A stretch of DNA of 64,000 bases from Pardosa pseudoannulata (GCA_032207245.1 CM063502.1:119104929-119168928), one strand, 5' to 3'; positions 13,313-26,500 are shown, counted from the stretch's first letter. A program made the numbers and translations. The notes: generated by a model not told the origin, from the letters alone.

Positions 13313-13425
13313 GCAGGGTTTGGTGTAGAGTGCTATGGTAAATTTTTTTGCCAACATGAGACAAATTAGACCAGAACCTACAGCTTAAAGGCTGATCTCG
13401 AACGGCAACGAACATCTATGACAAT
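13313..13425 (-). mobile_element. tRNA-headed SINE, body without clear head
   Basis: The copy reads GGTTTGGTGTAGAGTGCTATGG, a T-run, CAACATGAGACAAATTAGACC, then CTACAGCTTAAAGGC, then TCTCGAACGGC and ACATCTATGACAATG. These are the family landmarks in the right order. The tRNA-like B box expected after 13425 is degraded. Confidence 0.6.
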
Positions 13426-14579
13426 GGTTTGGTTCAAATAAATAGTCGGAATAAAAGGTAAGGATTTTTTGTCAACAAAAGATCCATAAAATTTGGATTC
13501 AAAGATGATGGATGAGTTCAATTACCATTACAAACTACTAATAAATCTGAACCCAATAGGTCCATTCACGAACCTAGTAGAAAGATAATATTTCATTAAA
13601 TATTTAACATTAATCATTGTTAATTGTGCATTAATCATCAAAGAAAGCTTCATATAAACTTAGTTTACATACCAACTAAATTTAAAGCTTACAATTTATA
13701 CAGTTTATACTCTTGATTTAAAGTCTGATACCAAATAAATTAATAAATGCCTGAATTAACTTTGATATTTTTCCTTCTATAAATTTTCTGGTCAAATTTT
13801 ATCAGTCATTCTCTTCTAAAATGAGACCATATCTTTCAATAAACCTAATTTACTATCAAGTCACTTTATGGGAAGCTTTTCTTTAGCAGATTTAAAGATT
13901 TGCTTTCTTCCCCCAATATGTTTGAAAACTTTGAAATCATTCTCAGAATCATAATAACCTTGATTCAATAAATTATCAATTTTCTAAAAGAAATGTTTTT
14001 TTAAAACAGTATATGCATTCTCCCAAACATTTACTAACTACTTCGGATTAAACAGGCAATCAGCCTAAGGTTTAGATTTCTTAGAATTTAGTATATTCTG
14101 AAGGTCAATAACTTTTGTATTGAGTAGAGGATTTAGAATTAAAAGTTCTAATTTCTTCTTTTGATTCATAAAAATATACAACAAAATACAGAATTTATCT
14201 TGTTTGATCCCAGATTCTGGTGTGAAATATATTAAACTGTAGAAACAAAGCAACTACAATTTATTGAAATATAAAAATTCATATGATAATTAACAAATTT
14301 TCTTTCTCCGTATATAACAACTATGTTGGTTGGAACTGGAGTAGTGTCACACCTACAAATCGTATATAATCTTTGTTTCTACGACTTTATGTAGTCTGCT
14401 AATGGTAACATTGATAACATTTAATTAGAATAGCGTTTTAAAAAGGAAGAACGTTTTGAAAACAATTCTTTTTATAGACAGAAAAGTAGCGTTTTCTGCT
14501 GTGGGAACCGATAAAAGCCTCCATATAACAAAATACCGAGACATTCTTGCTGAATTAATTTTTTTCTCTTTCACACAAA

Positions 14580-14602
14580 GGAGAGAGAGAGAAATAGAAA
14601 AA

Positions 14603-14631
<29 letters not shown>
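14580..14631. repeat. GA and TG microsatellites
   Basis: A short (GA)n tract at about 14580-14592 is followed by an uninterrupted (TG)n run of about 29 bases at 14603-14631. Confidence 0.95.
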
Positions 14632-14633
<2 letters not shown>

Positions 14634-15134
14634 AAAATCAAGTAATATAAACTATCAATATCACTCTCATGTACTTTATTAGTGACCTTTCACGGTTATC
14701 TTAAACGGATAAGTATTTTCTAAAAATTTTCAATTAAGTCTTAAATGAAGGAAAACACTACGGAGATATCAGAAGATAAACACATGGAAGTATGTAGTAC
14801 AGGTGTAAAGCAGTAACTATGCACAGTTAAGAGATTTTGTTTCCATACCAAAACAAACACTCATACATACTTAGCTACACATGATATTTTAAGAATCCTG
14901 AGCAATACAGAGAATTTGATCCTTGTACGCAGAAACCACCATAAAGGATCCTATAACAAATTTAGATTTGGGGAAACAGTTTTACTTGAAATAGGGCATT
15001 AACAGGTAGCCTCGTGTCAGCATTTATACAAACATCTAAAACAAAACAAAATGTGTTTCCAAAATAAGAATCAAGTTAAGAGTTAGTTGAAGTTTGGAAC
15101 TAAACATATCAACATATCACAAATTTAGTTAAGC

Positions 15135-15435
15135 AAAATTCTAGCCCTGGCGGCATTTTTATTTCGTTCATTGGTGGGAGCTAGTGTTGGTGGTACCCGC
15201 CAAAGTTGTTAAACAAAATACCACGACAGAAGTACTAAACTGGAGAGATGCCACGTTTTTAAAACAGAGATGCCGAAATGGTTGCAAATCAGTCCCAGTT
15301 TCTACATTTAAACTCATTTGCGTTGGCATAGCTAGGATGATCTTTGCTTTGTTTGACGATGTAACAATCGGAAGATACATCAAAAAGGTTCATTGTAAAC
15401 GCTTGCTTTCTCACAACTCAGATAATATATAAACA
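15135..15435. other. GC-richer patch with overlapping open frames on both strands
   Basis: The plus strand has an 82-codon frame at 15184-15432 and the minus strand a 71-codon frame at 15168-15383. Composition is visibly richer in GC than the flanks. Neither translation matches a family I know, and no splice pair or terminal repeat delimits the patch. It may be a decayed insertion or an exon remnant. Confidence 0.25.
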
Positions 15436-15964
15436 GAATTTTGTTTTGAGCACGTTACTTTTTTTTTTAAATTTCCAGAAATCAAAATGAGATCTCACAA
15501 CATCCTGTTTTTGTCCGGAAAGATAACATCAAATTCGAGAACTTTTTTGGTGAAAAGGATTCTATTATTAGGTATGAAACAGCGATCGCAAGGACGAAAA
15601 ATATAAATGTTATTTATCTCTGCTGCGGAATAAAACTAAGAGGGGGAAAATCTACCCAAATTTATATAAAAATTTTGAAAAATGGTAAATTGCCATTATC
15701 TACCCATTTCGAGATATTTTCCTATTTAAAACATAAATTTATAAGCAATGCATTATCAAAAGAATTATCCTCATAATAGCGGTAAATACTAAAGTTCTAT
15801 ATTAAAATATTTCAGGATAGTTAAACATATATCAAATCATTATCAGATAGGTAAATTACATATAAATAAAATTTTATATACAATACATTTAGTATAAAGT
15901 ACATTGTGTCGATAAAGAGTTTACAAAGGATATCTATTTTTTTTTAAAAGTGGATGATTTCCAA

Positions 15965-16055
15965 AACTGTAGGTCCCGGTCTCATTAGCCCTCGTATGCA
16001 AAACAGTAGACCGTAGCGCTCTAAACTAAACTAAACCAAACCAAACCAAACCAAC
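15965..16055 (+). mobile_element. tRNA-headed SINE, 3' end with simple tail
   Basis: It reads CTGTAGGTCCCGGTCTCATTAG, CCCTCGTATGCAAAACAGTAG, ACCGTAGCGCTCTAAAC and then tandem AAACT/AAACC units. This defines the family's 3' end: CCGTAGCGCT followed by an (AAACC)n-like tail. The head is missing, as in a 5'-truncated retrocopy. Confidence 0.65.
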
Positions 16056-17751
16056 TTTTATAATTTACTTCGAATATACATTTGATAAAATTATCTAAGA
16101 TCTTGTTTATCATAGTTATTAATAGTTTTGAATTTTATGTGAAAACAATTTAAGAAATTCCCTAATTTATTGTAACAAAATGAAATTTTATAACTACTAT
16201 TGATAGCGTCTTATTTGGTAGAAAATAATACAAACATAACAAAATTAGAATAGAATTAGAATGGACTAATAGATCATAATTTGTGTGTGAAAGTGTATGG
16301 TTACATAACACTACATAAAATTACATAAAGTACATTGATCCTGTATGAAATGTACCATTTTACTCCTGAAAGTTCCAATTATAAAACAATGTATGATATG
16401 GCTATGTTAAATTCTGAAGCTTAGACATAGAATGTTTAAGAAATGTTCAAAAGTTTTGTTAAAATTAATTTTTGAGTAAACAATACACACTATCAGTAAA
16501 GTAGTTTTGCATATTTAGATCCTTCCCTAACAAATTCTATCACAGATGATGATTCTCAAGATGAATGTACATATATGAAAATTGGACTCAACTGCTTAAA
16601 ATGGCTTTTGAAACGAAGTTAAATAACAGGAAGTCACAAAGCTATAAACATCTCTCCTAGAAATAAACAACTATCTTTCTTAACCACATCATTTTCTTGG
16701 AAGATGTACAAAAGAACCTGAACTCATTCCTCAACATTCGGAGAAACTGAAATTAAAGTAAAGGATTTACTATGGAACTAGTTAATATCTTCTTCCTAGT
16801 CTTTTGTTGACATACTTTCGAGAGCTTTATTTTTAACAGTTTTTGTCCAAGGGGATTACCGAATCTCATTAAATAGCTTTCTAAGCTTATTAATTTTCGA
16901 GACGGGAGTGACCCATATGAAATGCAAATTACATATTAGGAGCATTACCAGCTTTATTTTGCACTTTAATTAACGTGACACAAAATTTTGCACCACTTTT
17001 TCCTTAATACCCAAGAATATAAGATAGAATCGCATTTTTTTCTTTGTAAGAAAAAGTTGACCACATAATTACTATTTACCATGTATTTTTATACAGAGCA
17101 TCATTTTAAAAATTTAAAGACTTTAAAAAACGAATGTGTTAAAAACGCAAAACATAGCTATATTACGCAATAAGTTGGATTGGTAGGATTTTTTGTTATA
17201 ACAAGCAATTTAAAATGAAAAAAAAGTATAAAATTACATTATACTATGATGTTACGGAAAAGTTGCTCTAATTAACTGGCATGCTACTTTATAATTGCCG
17301 AGTTCGTATGTATGTCTAAATTTTATTTTTTGTGCAAAACCACAGTCGAAGTCTAAAGTTACTGATCTTCAGTACGGTATATAATTTTACAGTAAAATTT
17401 CTTTTTCCATTTGATCAGACAATCTGCATTAAGATTTTAATGCGTATAACATAAATAGAAGACTGTTACACATAGAAAATTTTCACGATATATGCAGGAT
17501 AGAGAAACAATTCTGCCTCTTTTGTGAGAAATTTCACAGTCCCCTCTTATGAGTAAAAATACCGCGATAGATATATTAATACATTAAACTAAATAAAAGT
17601 TTTATGTTACTGTACTCAATTGTATTAATAAAGTATACCTGCAAGCACAATGAAAAAGCTGTTATAGAGATATGGCAAAATAACAAAAGTTTGACTACAC
17701 GTATCATATTTTATTTTAATCCAATATTACCAAGATTTTTTAGATAAAATA
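16056..17751. other. AT-rich DNA with no recognised gene
   Basis: No open frame above background and no repeat relationship was found. Confidence 0.5.
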
Positions 17752-17759
17752 TACTAGAT

Positions 17760-18140
17760 CAGGGTGTATTTAAGTCATGAGCCGATTGGGGCCGCGTGCC
17801 CTCTGATTTTTAAAGCACCAGAATTTTATATTTAATTTTTAAAACTTAATTTATTAAATTAAGATTTAAAAATCTTTTTGGTGAATTCTTCAAGCAATAT
17901 TTCATTAAATTTTACTTAAAAAGTTTTATAAAAGCAAATGATAGCTTTTATTGTTACAAGAAATTATAAAAAATCCCATGTCAAATTTATATTTTATTTT
18001 GGTATTTATAAAAACTTCCTCGCAGTATGGTGTAAAAAGTTATAATTTGTACAAATGTATTTGCACAAATTTTGATTTGCTGAACTTCAGATAGGGATCC
18101 CGAATAACCAGTAAGACTTGGGCCCAACACTGTCGTTCTG
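17760..18140. mobile_element. hAT-like non-autonomous element with 8-bp target duplication
   Basis: The element begins CAGGGTGTATTTAAG. Its inverted right end begins CAGAACGACAG, and GGGCC-containing tracts lie within 60 bases of each end. The flanks are TACTAGAT (17752-17759) and TACTAGAG (18141-18148), matching at 7 of 8 positions. They fit the hAT target preference centred on CTAGA. The terminal repeats themselves are weakly matched, so the hAT assignment rests mainly on the duplication and CAG termini. There is no coding capacity. Confidence 0.5.
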
Positions 18141-18189
18141 TACTAGAGAATCAGATTTAAAATAGTTAATACTAAAATATTCATTGATT

Positions 18190-20180
18190 CACAATTTCAT
18201 ATAAAGGGCGATTTATTATGAAGTGAGAATATAAAGTGGACGAGGATAAATATATATAAACTGCAAACTTAATTTACTTCTTCCAGGATTTGAAAGTAAA
18301 TGTTAAAAATTTAGTGTTAAGAATAATGCGAATCAAAGAAATTTTAAATCATTTATAAGCAAAATAATTAGTTACCATTTCTTATGCATAAACGATCCTT
18401 GAAATCAGAATCGAAGGTTCATAAGCTACGTGGAAAAGGACAAGAGAAATAATAAAAAATATTAAACAATTCATTCCGAATGGCAAGGATATGGAAAGGC
18501 CCAGGAATAGAAGTTTGAGAAAAAAAGACCTGAAATGTGGGGAATTCTTTGGGATCAATCATATCCGTAGTATTTCCTACTGGAATCTATTTCTGAAGCT
18601 TCATTAAGCAACCATTTTGTTTACATTTCCCTTTCAGATATTCTAACAGTCATGTTGAGCAAGCAGAGGAACATTCGACGATATGCAAAGAGGTCATAAT
18701 CTGATATCTTTTTTGCCAGTGACCTTTTTTTAATAATCTGGTTTAAATTGACTTAAATGGACCAAGGTGTTGAGATGGCACCAAGTTTGACAATGATACT
18801 ATAATTTTATATACATTCTGGTTGGCTAAATTTATGGAAGAAACGAAAGTAGCCAACCAGTAGTTTAAATATATTTCCCTTTATTTTCTATCTTCTACGT
18901 GGATACGCAGTTCATTTTTAGAGAATTCGATATATCGAATAATATTTGCATTCACAAAATACTAGTTAAATAATTAGAAAATTATTACGGATCGCCACAT
19001 TCAGATAATTTATATATCAGTAACATAATTTAATCGGATTATAGAAATAGAACAATGTGCAAACTTTAAATAGGCATCTAAGTTTGCCTTTACCCAGAGA
19101 AAAAGTTTTTTAGTAAGGAGAGGGCATGTTACTTCGCAAAGTTATAAAGGCATATACAAATATTTTCAGAGAATATTAAATACAAAGTAATAGTTATAAC
19201 TTGACACACATATAGATTTTTAAAATGAAGACACTTTAGAGTAATTTAAATGGATTTATTTAAAACAATTTTGGTTATCTATTCTTGTAGCATATTGATA
19301 TTGTCTTTTTTGCAGGATTTGAAAAGAAAATATTGAAAAAAATAGCGTTAATAATAATGCGAATAAAAGGGAGAATTTAAGGCTCGTTTATATGCGAAAC
19401 TACCATATTTAACTGCCATTTGCAATACATAAACGATCCCTGAAATACGAATCGATGATTTAAAATCCTATCTGATGGAGAGAAAAGGACAAGGGAAATA
19501 AGAAAAAAAAAATCTTATATTAAACAATTCATTCCAAAGGACAGAGAAATGGAAAGCGCCGAGAATAGAAGTTTCGGAAAAAAGATCTGAAGCGTGGGGA
19601 ATTCTTTAGGAGCAATCATACCAGATACGCAGTATTTCCTGCTGGAACCTATTTCTCAAACATCCTTAAAGAGTCCTTTCGTTTACATTTTCCTTTCAGA
19701 CTTTTCAATAGGTGTGTTGCGCTTTCGCAGCTGAACATTCGACACTATGCAAAGAGGTCGCTGATCCTTTTTTTTCTCCCTTTGCCAGTGACCTGTTTTT
19801 TTGATCTGGATCAATGCGACTCAAATGAATCCGGTAATAAGTTTGACAGTGACACCGTAACTTTATTTGCATTCTCGTTTCCAAAATTTATGGAAGAACA
19901 AAATGCAGTCTACCGGTAGCTTAAATGTCTTTCTCTTTATTTAGTATTTTCTATGTGGATAAACAATTTATTACTTCGAGAATTTTATGAATGCTGATAT
20001 TAAATGCATAGATAAAAAAATAATCAGAAATTAATGGATTGCAAAGAGTCCATGTAAAATTATGTTTAAGATTATAGATGGAGATCTAGGTATAAAGCTT
20101 AGATAGATATCAAATTTTGCCTTTTTAGGGAAGGGTCAAGAGCGAGGGAGTAGGAAAGCTAATACGTGCTACTTCAGTTA
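18190..20180. repeat. diverged tandem duplication, unit about 1.03 kb
   Basis: The segment from about 18190-19150 is repeated at about 19215-20180. Paired landmarks are CAGGATTTGAAA (18284 and 19313), ATAATGCGAAT, ATAAACGATCC.TGAAAT, AGAATAGAAGTTT, the GCAAAGAGGTC region, and GTTTGACA.TGA. The offset is constant at about 1029 bases. Many substitutions and small indels separate the copies, so the event is old. No open frame is preserved between copies, so coding constraint is not evident. Confidence 0.8.
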
Positions 20181-20184
20181 AATA

Positions 20185-20187
<3 letters not shown>

Positions 20188-20261
<74 letters not shown>

Positions 20262-20263
20262 TT
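20188..20263. repeat. (TA)n microsatellite followed by poly-T
   Basis: About 57 bases of alternating TA run into about 20 consecutive T. The tract sits just past the second copy of the 1.03 kb duplication. Confidence 0.95.
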
Positions 20264-20373
20264 GAGAAATTTCAATATAAACAAATAGGGATGAATTGGT
20301 AGAATAGAATAGAAAGTAATGTAATATTATAGAATGGATTTTAGAATCATTTACTTAATTAAAAATATTTTAA

Positions 20374-20601
20374 GCCCTTAATGTGCACGCTCGAGTTAAC
20401 TCGAGCGCACTAAACTGGCCAAACTGTGCACACGCGAGATAATTCGAGTGGCGTTGTACTTTGTTGCTATAATTTTTCCCACTCGAATGCAATCGAGAAT
20501 TGAAAATAATATGAACACAAAAAAAAAATCGTTTTATTAATATTTATCATTTACATGGGATTCTTTTTGTCCGGCTTTTAAATAAACTGTGCATTGAGGA
20601 G
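20374..20601. mobile_element. TTAA-flanked MITE with a 20-bp palindrome near its left end
   Basis: TTAA at 20370-20373 and 20602-20605 flank a 228-bp element. The left tip GCCCTTAATGTGCAC and the inverted right tip CTCCTCAATGCACAG match well. A perfect 20-bp palindrome, centred on GAGTTAACTC, occupies 20388-20407. TTAA flanks and C-rich tips suggest piggyBac-type mobilisation. It encodes no protein. Confidence 0.65.
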
Positions 20602-20605
20602 TTAA

Positions 20606-22019
20606 TCTTGTCAATTTATGTATGGAAAGACAATATCTTTTACTTACCCTTAATGAACCATGGTAATATACTTTGATAATTTATTGCATTTGTGACATAT
20701 TTCTGTTATTAGTCATATTTATATTTAATTTTAGTTTGAATATCATTTAGAAATTTTCGTGTTCATTGCATACACTTAAGAATGAAGAACAAAATTTATA
20801 ATGGTTCTCTAATGTTAATTGATTGGAAATTATAATTAAACTTAACTACGTAACAGAGCAATATGCATCCAAATATTAAAAATTTAAAAGATTTAGAAAA
20901 AAGATTTAAAATGATAGAATTTGGTCGAGACATTAACTGAAAGTTTAAATATTTTAACCTTGACAATGTATAAGAATATTGCTTTTTTGATTAGAAGCAT
21001 AATTATACAATAGCAAATTTTATAGAAAAAAAAGTATGGAAAGGCCCATTAAAGGTCGTATTACGAATGCTATGAACGAAAACTACGTACTCATTCACCA
21101 TTGAGAGAATAAAGTACAATATAATGCACCTGATGTGAACAGTTTGTATGTTGTGAAGAAACTTTAACAATGAGCAACAGACCTAACAACCTTGGGTGAT
21201 TTTCTATTTGTTAAAGAGCCATTCTCGTAACTAAACTAACTAAAAAAGAAAAACTTACTACAATCTCATTGTAAACAAGAGCCGTTTAGAAAGCAAGGCA
21301 ACACAGAGTTTTTTGAACCGTATAAAACCATTATATCACGAGATTAACCACGAAATCTGTCACAGTTCCAAACACTTTGTAGAAACAAAAATTCTAAGCA
21401 TTGAAATAACCCAATTAACCCTGTTGATAACAATGAGGATTGTTGCCTCTCACACAACATGCACGCAATGAATGAAAACGGCCAGAAAGAATAAATTTCA
21501 GTAACATATAAACGAAAGACCAACAATACAAAATATATTCAAGATATTGACAAATAATCTGCTAGAAATGTCCCATAAATTTCATTTTATCAAATATCCA
21601 GGTTGTTACTTTGAAAATTCTTACAATATTACAAATAAAAATATTTGTAGTACAGAAAAAAAATTTTTGTCCTTCCTCAGATCATACATTTTTAAGATTA
21701 CAGCCACCGATGTTTAAAAAATTACCAGGCATTACACCGACACCTAATGATGCTTGTACGAAATTGGTGTAACTAAAAAAGGATGCATCTTAGAAAACTA
21801 AGATAAAATTAAATTTATGTAGCGTAATAAATTTGGTAGCTCCCAAGGAGTCACTTATCTAGAAGAGTGAAAGGGGTTCGAGATACCATGCAAAAATCAT
21901 CTCAATTTTAATCATCTTCAGGAAAGAAGATTTTTCACCTGATCCTATACCGCTTTTTTCCTAGCTGTTTTCAATGAGAATACATTACCCCTGTGCACTC
22001 AATTATATTTCATTTCTTT
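20606..22019. other. AT-rich DNA with no recognised gene
   Basis: Nothing beyond AT-rich sequence is seen. A 60-codon minus frame at 21344-21526 has no recognisable motif. Confidence 0.5.
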
Positions 22020-22023
22020 TCAA

Positions 22024-22591
22024 CCCCTTCCGGTGCGATTTAATAATGAAAAACTGTGCATGAAGTAACAATATATTTTTTATTTAAAAAAACTTGTTTC
22101 ATTTTACAATTGTTACATATATTCTTAATTAAAATCTTTTTACATAGTGTTAAATAATACAAGAAACGGTAAAATTAAGAAAATATAAAAGCAAAACATT
22201 AATAGGGTAGACAGATAATAGTCTTCAAGCTAGTGGTACTTTTCAAAACAAAGTGCAAAGGAATTCTGAATTGTTTACACCGCCAGGTAGTTTCACTTCC
22301 AATTTGATTCTTGTAACACACACGGCATTTCTTAGTAGGTTTTCTTTTATTCTGATTCATCAAATTGGCTGTGATTTGTATCAAGAAATTCTAAGTAAAC
22401 AATATGCAATGTGACTTGTGATTTCTACAAGTAACAAAAGTGTTGCCAAGTTCATTACACTAGAAATTTTAAACTAAATTAATTATCATATTTAACAGTA
22501 ACTTTAGTCGCATGACGAGTGTAGCTCGTTATTGTGCGGTATGGAATGAAAAACCAATGACGAGCTAGACTCGTCATTTTACCGGAAGGGG
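22024..22591 (-). mobile_element. piggyBac-type element, internally deleted (copy A)
   Basis: The tips are CCCCTTCCGGT and its inverse ACCGGAAGGGG. The right flank is an intact TTAA (22592-22595) and the left flank is TCAA (22020-22023), a mutated target. Its inverted partner lies at 26941-27504. Two hyphenated palindromes (arms ATGACGAG / CTCGTCAT) lie at 22512-22532 and 22557-22577, just inside the right tip. At 568 bp the element lacks most of an autonomous transposase of about 600 residues but keeps its 3' coding end (22199-22384, listed separately). Confidence 0.85.
22199..22384 (-). pseudogene. piggyBac transposase C-terminal Cys-rich domain, remnant in copy A
   Basis: The 61-codon frame contains KKCRVCYKNQIGSETTWRC, matching the RKxTxxRCRVCY...ETxxxCxxC pattern of the zinc-binding Cys-rich domain that ends piggyBac transposases and binds DNA at the transposon ends. 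The next expected Cys is Phe here (CKQF). Shortly downstream another frame reads LCFEKYH, the usual end of this domain, so a frameshift follows the Cys cluster. The catalytic DDD core is absent. This is a non-functional relic; the family assignment rests on motif recognition. Confidence 0.75.
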
Positions 22592-22699
22592 TTAACCAGG
22601 AGCTACCAACGCTTCTAAAGTGTTTATATGAAATTTACCCGAACTAAAAAAGAGGTCAATACATTAATTACAGAAACAAATGTAATTAAATGTTAATTC

Positions 22700-22946
22700 A
22701 AATAAATTCTTTTTATTTATTTATTGTAATTTGTACCAAAGTGTATCTCTTGAAACAAATGTAGGGTACAATTCTGGTTTTCTTTCTTAAGTTTCACAAA
22801 ACAAGGTTTTCTTCTTCCTCTAGGTATTTTTCTATTTGAGCATCTATTGGTTTCGACTGGTAAAAATGTCGAGTGTCAACAAAGGAGTTTTTTCTTTTTG
22901 ATAAAAACTGATGTCGAGTTGTACTCGAAATAGGAGTGCAAAGGGG
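22700..22946. mobile_element. isolated end of a TTAA-type element
   Basis: A right tip, GAGTGCAAAGGGG followed by TTAA at 22947-22950, has the hyphenated palindrome TCGAGT-TGT-ACTCGA (22914-22928) just inside. This is the same design as 20374-20601. The same tip (GAGTGCAAGGGGTTAA) recurs at 63531-63546. No matching left tip was found, so the left boundary given is arbitrary. Confidence 0.4.
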
Positions 22947-23055
22947 TTAAAAAGGACAAATTTATTCGGCATGTTATTTGCCTATACACTGATATACTTC
23001 GGGAGACTGCCAGGCCTGAGACACACAACCAGAAATTCTACCACAATTCCCTTAA

Positions 23056-23078
23056 CACTAGGCCATCTTGAGCATGGC
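23056..23078. mobile_element. possible isolated left tip of a TTAA element
   Basis: TTAA at 23052-23055 is followed by CACTAG, the same six bases that begin the element at 54681. A hyphenated palindrome GCCAT-CTTGAGC-ATGGC follows at 23062-23078. No partner end was found within the next kilobase. Confidence 0.25.
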
Positions 23079-23408
23079 AATATACGACACATATATATGA
23101 TATTAAAATTACTTCTAAAATAGATATCTAAAATTTTCTTTTCCCCCTTCTTTTTAATAATTTTCCAGCCATAAAATGTTAGATAAAGGAGTGTTTCACC
23201 ATCTAAAATTTTTACCCATCTCTAAAAACTAACGCTGGAATAGATACTAATTTTCTGTCCACTAGTCACATTTTTCAGCTGTTGTAGGAAAGTAGTATTG
23301 CTTTTGAAATAATTAAATTGATGTCTGGGTGCTTTCGAGCTAGCTTAAATAATCAAGGTTCACTCTTGTCCTTCAAAAAGTGATGATACATGTTAAGTCT
23401 CATAGGAA

Positions 23409-23528
23409 CTAAATGAAGTGATTCACTCCCTGCGGAACTGACATTGCATAGAATGCTCGAAGAATATTCACACTTCTAGCCAGAGTTGTTGCATTGTAAA
23501 GAACGTGGATAAAGCGATGCAATAAAAA
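23409..23528 (-). pseudogene. 39-codon open segment without start, possible coding remnant
   Basis: On the minus strand a frame is open between TAA and TAG. It reads with a natural-looking composition (LYNATTLARSVNILRAFYAM and onward). GC is raised relative to the flanks. There is no Met start and no supported splice acceptor, because a stop lies between the nearest acceptor-like AG and the open run. The family is unknown. Confidence 0.2.
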
Positions 23529-23529
23529 T

Positions 23530-26500
23530 TATTGTAATCTAAAAAAGTTAATTTTCTAAAAGTGGCAATGTAAATTATTTAAACGAATTTTATAAATCAA
23601 ACAATAAGACTATAGGTCATTATTAAACAATTTCTATTGTATTATAAGTTTTTTTATAAGCTCTTTTTCAAAGCTTCAAATAATCCTGTACTGCATAAAT
23701 GTGTTCATCCAAGGATGAATAACTTGCATATTAAAGTTATCTGATCTTCACTATCTACTTTGATATATTTTGAATAACAATGAAATGTAAATTAAGTTTT
23801 GTGCAGCATATTACTACTCTATATTATATAAACCTTTAAAAAAATGTTTTCAATAAATTAATCAGATCAGATAACGAAAAATTATGTCAAGTATAATTGT
23901 TCAATTTGAGAAAGTATGGATATTTGCATCTAAAACGATTATTTACAAACTTTTAATAACAATAATAACATAGTTATGTTCATACCTCTTACAGAAGAGT
24001 AACATAATTTATATCTTTTTAAAAAAGTTAGAAACTTTCCCATTTTCAGACCTTTATGAACCCCCCGTATTGATTAGATGTATCTAAAAATAGCTCAAGT
24101 ACACATTCAGCAAACAAATGAATTCTTAAAAATGTTGTACCGGGTGTAATGTCATAAAAAATTTCAAAGAATTCTCGAAAATATAAAAATCATCAATATT
24201 TTGCAATTACATTTGAATGGTACCAAAATGACATGAATACTGTACTTGTGCATCTTAGAAACTGTAGACATTAAGCATAAATCTAGTGCGAGAACGACAA
24301 AAAAAAATCATGTCTACAAAATTGTGTATAATCAAAAACAGAATTTTTCTAAATACCAAATTATGTCGAAATTGTAAACTGAATAAAAAAACTTTAAATT
24401 GGAGAAACAATTCTTCGTAGATTCATAGTTTTGCTACGTGAAAAATGAAGAAATATAATCCTGCAAAGCTTTTTGGTTTCAAAAGAATCGGCTATATAAA
24501 ACTGAGCGCTAAACACAGCAATAAATAATTTCATAGTAAAAGATAAGAATTGATGAACATTAAGGCACCCTATACCAGAGAGAGTAGTCTTAAAAGCAAC
24601 TATCGTTAGCCACTTTGAGTACAAAATAACTTTACATATCATTAACCAGTAAAATCTTGATAGAATGCGCTCATAAATCTAATAATCTCCCATATTTGCC
24701 TGGTGTTGTCTTTTGCCTTTATAAGATAAATTTTATCTTTATCCGATAACAATAACATTAACTTAAATTTGACAATTTGAGTGTCATAATAATACGAGAA
24801 ATTTTCAAGAAGGCTTAGTCAGAGACGTGGCAATAAATAAGTTAAAATAATAACGGAAACGAATGGACTTTAAGTGGTTTTTCTTGTATTTTAAATTGAA
24901 TTGAAATATTTTCAAAATGTATTAGAAATACGAAATATAAAAGCAAATGAATTAAACTTATATAAAATCATTGGCCAATTCCTTTAAATTTTTGAGCAAA
25001 AAATTAAAAGCGATTATTCAAAGGCATCCATTTAAACCTTTATCAGAAAATCCCAGAAGACGGCAATAAGCATTAATTTTAAGGAATGCTATCCGTTCTC
25101 CTAAGTATTTAAATGAAGGCTATTTTCATAAGATTGGCAGTTATGAGTACTCAAATAACTTATCAAGAATCTATTTCGAATGTTTATTCAAAGTCATAAA
25201 TATCTAACGTTACCCTAAGCGAAGTATACTTTGCAATTAAAAAAAAATTCAAAAATTTTCACTTTTTGAAATAAAGCTGAAGAGATCCGCATAAATACAA
25301 GACATTAAAAGAAAAGAGCTAAGTGAATTTTTTTAATATTTCAAGACTTCAAAAAGGGGTTGGAAAATATAAAATTTATACAGAGAATACAGATGAAAGG
25401 CAAAGATGCAACACAAGACAAAATAATTAAGTGCAATGTACCGCAAAATGGGTTTATGTACTTTTACATAAACAATTCGTCTCAAATTGTTTGACATTTA
25501 TGCCCCCAGTAAATATGACGTTCAGATTATTCAGATATAAACCTCTTTAAAATTATGATCGACTAGAAGCTGAAAAGAAAAACTTATTCGGAATTGTTTT
25601 TATCCGAATAAATAAGCGTAAAATACAGAGGGGAAAAAAAGTCATATCAAAATTTTAACTTTTTTTTATAACGTGGTTTCTTTTCCTTTCTCAGAGATTA
25701 TAAAAAATACTCCACTCTTTAAATAAAAAGACAGGAAGTGTAATGAAATTGTTTTATTCAACTGAATCTTTTTTTTTTAAATCCCATATTTTACAGCTCA
25801 GGGCATTTGCAAAAAATTATCCACTTTCAAAAAATAAAATTCTACAAGAATATATCAAAACAGTAATTCCCTTGACAACTAAACCATTATTTTTTGGCAT
25901 AACAACAAAACTAGAAGCGTAAACATTACATAATGAAAAAGGTAACTTTATTTAAAAAATAAGCATTAAGTACAAAAAAGACTTTAAAAAATAAACTAAT
26001 TTTAGTTTTTTTAAATACTATCTTTATTTTTTTAATCGATATTTGAATTTTGATGAAATTCAAATATTAAGTTTAGATATTAAAATATACATAAAATTTC
26101 TCTTCATAAACGAATGAGAAATCTAACGAAGCACAAAATATACTGAAAGTTTAATTTTTATTTAAAAAACATAAGTTAGAAATTTGACTATATTCATTTT
26201 GAGACTATATTAGTATTCTAATTTGTGTTATTTAGTTTAGTTAAAATTTAATATTCTAATTTAAAACATTCTACAATGTCCTCAAACCATACTAAATCAC
26301 ATTTTTCAAGCCACTCGGAAAATAATAGTATGCATCACACATCAAATATATCAAAAATTTTAAAATGTTCCGACACATAAGAAATCAGTTGTCAGATTAA
26401 GTTTTTTTTGCATAATAGGAGTTTTTAACGGGGAGAAACGTAACTTAATCACAATTTAATTATATTTAATCCTACCAAATTTAACGAAAGATATACTTGC

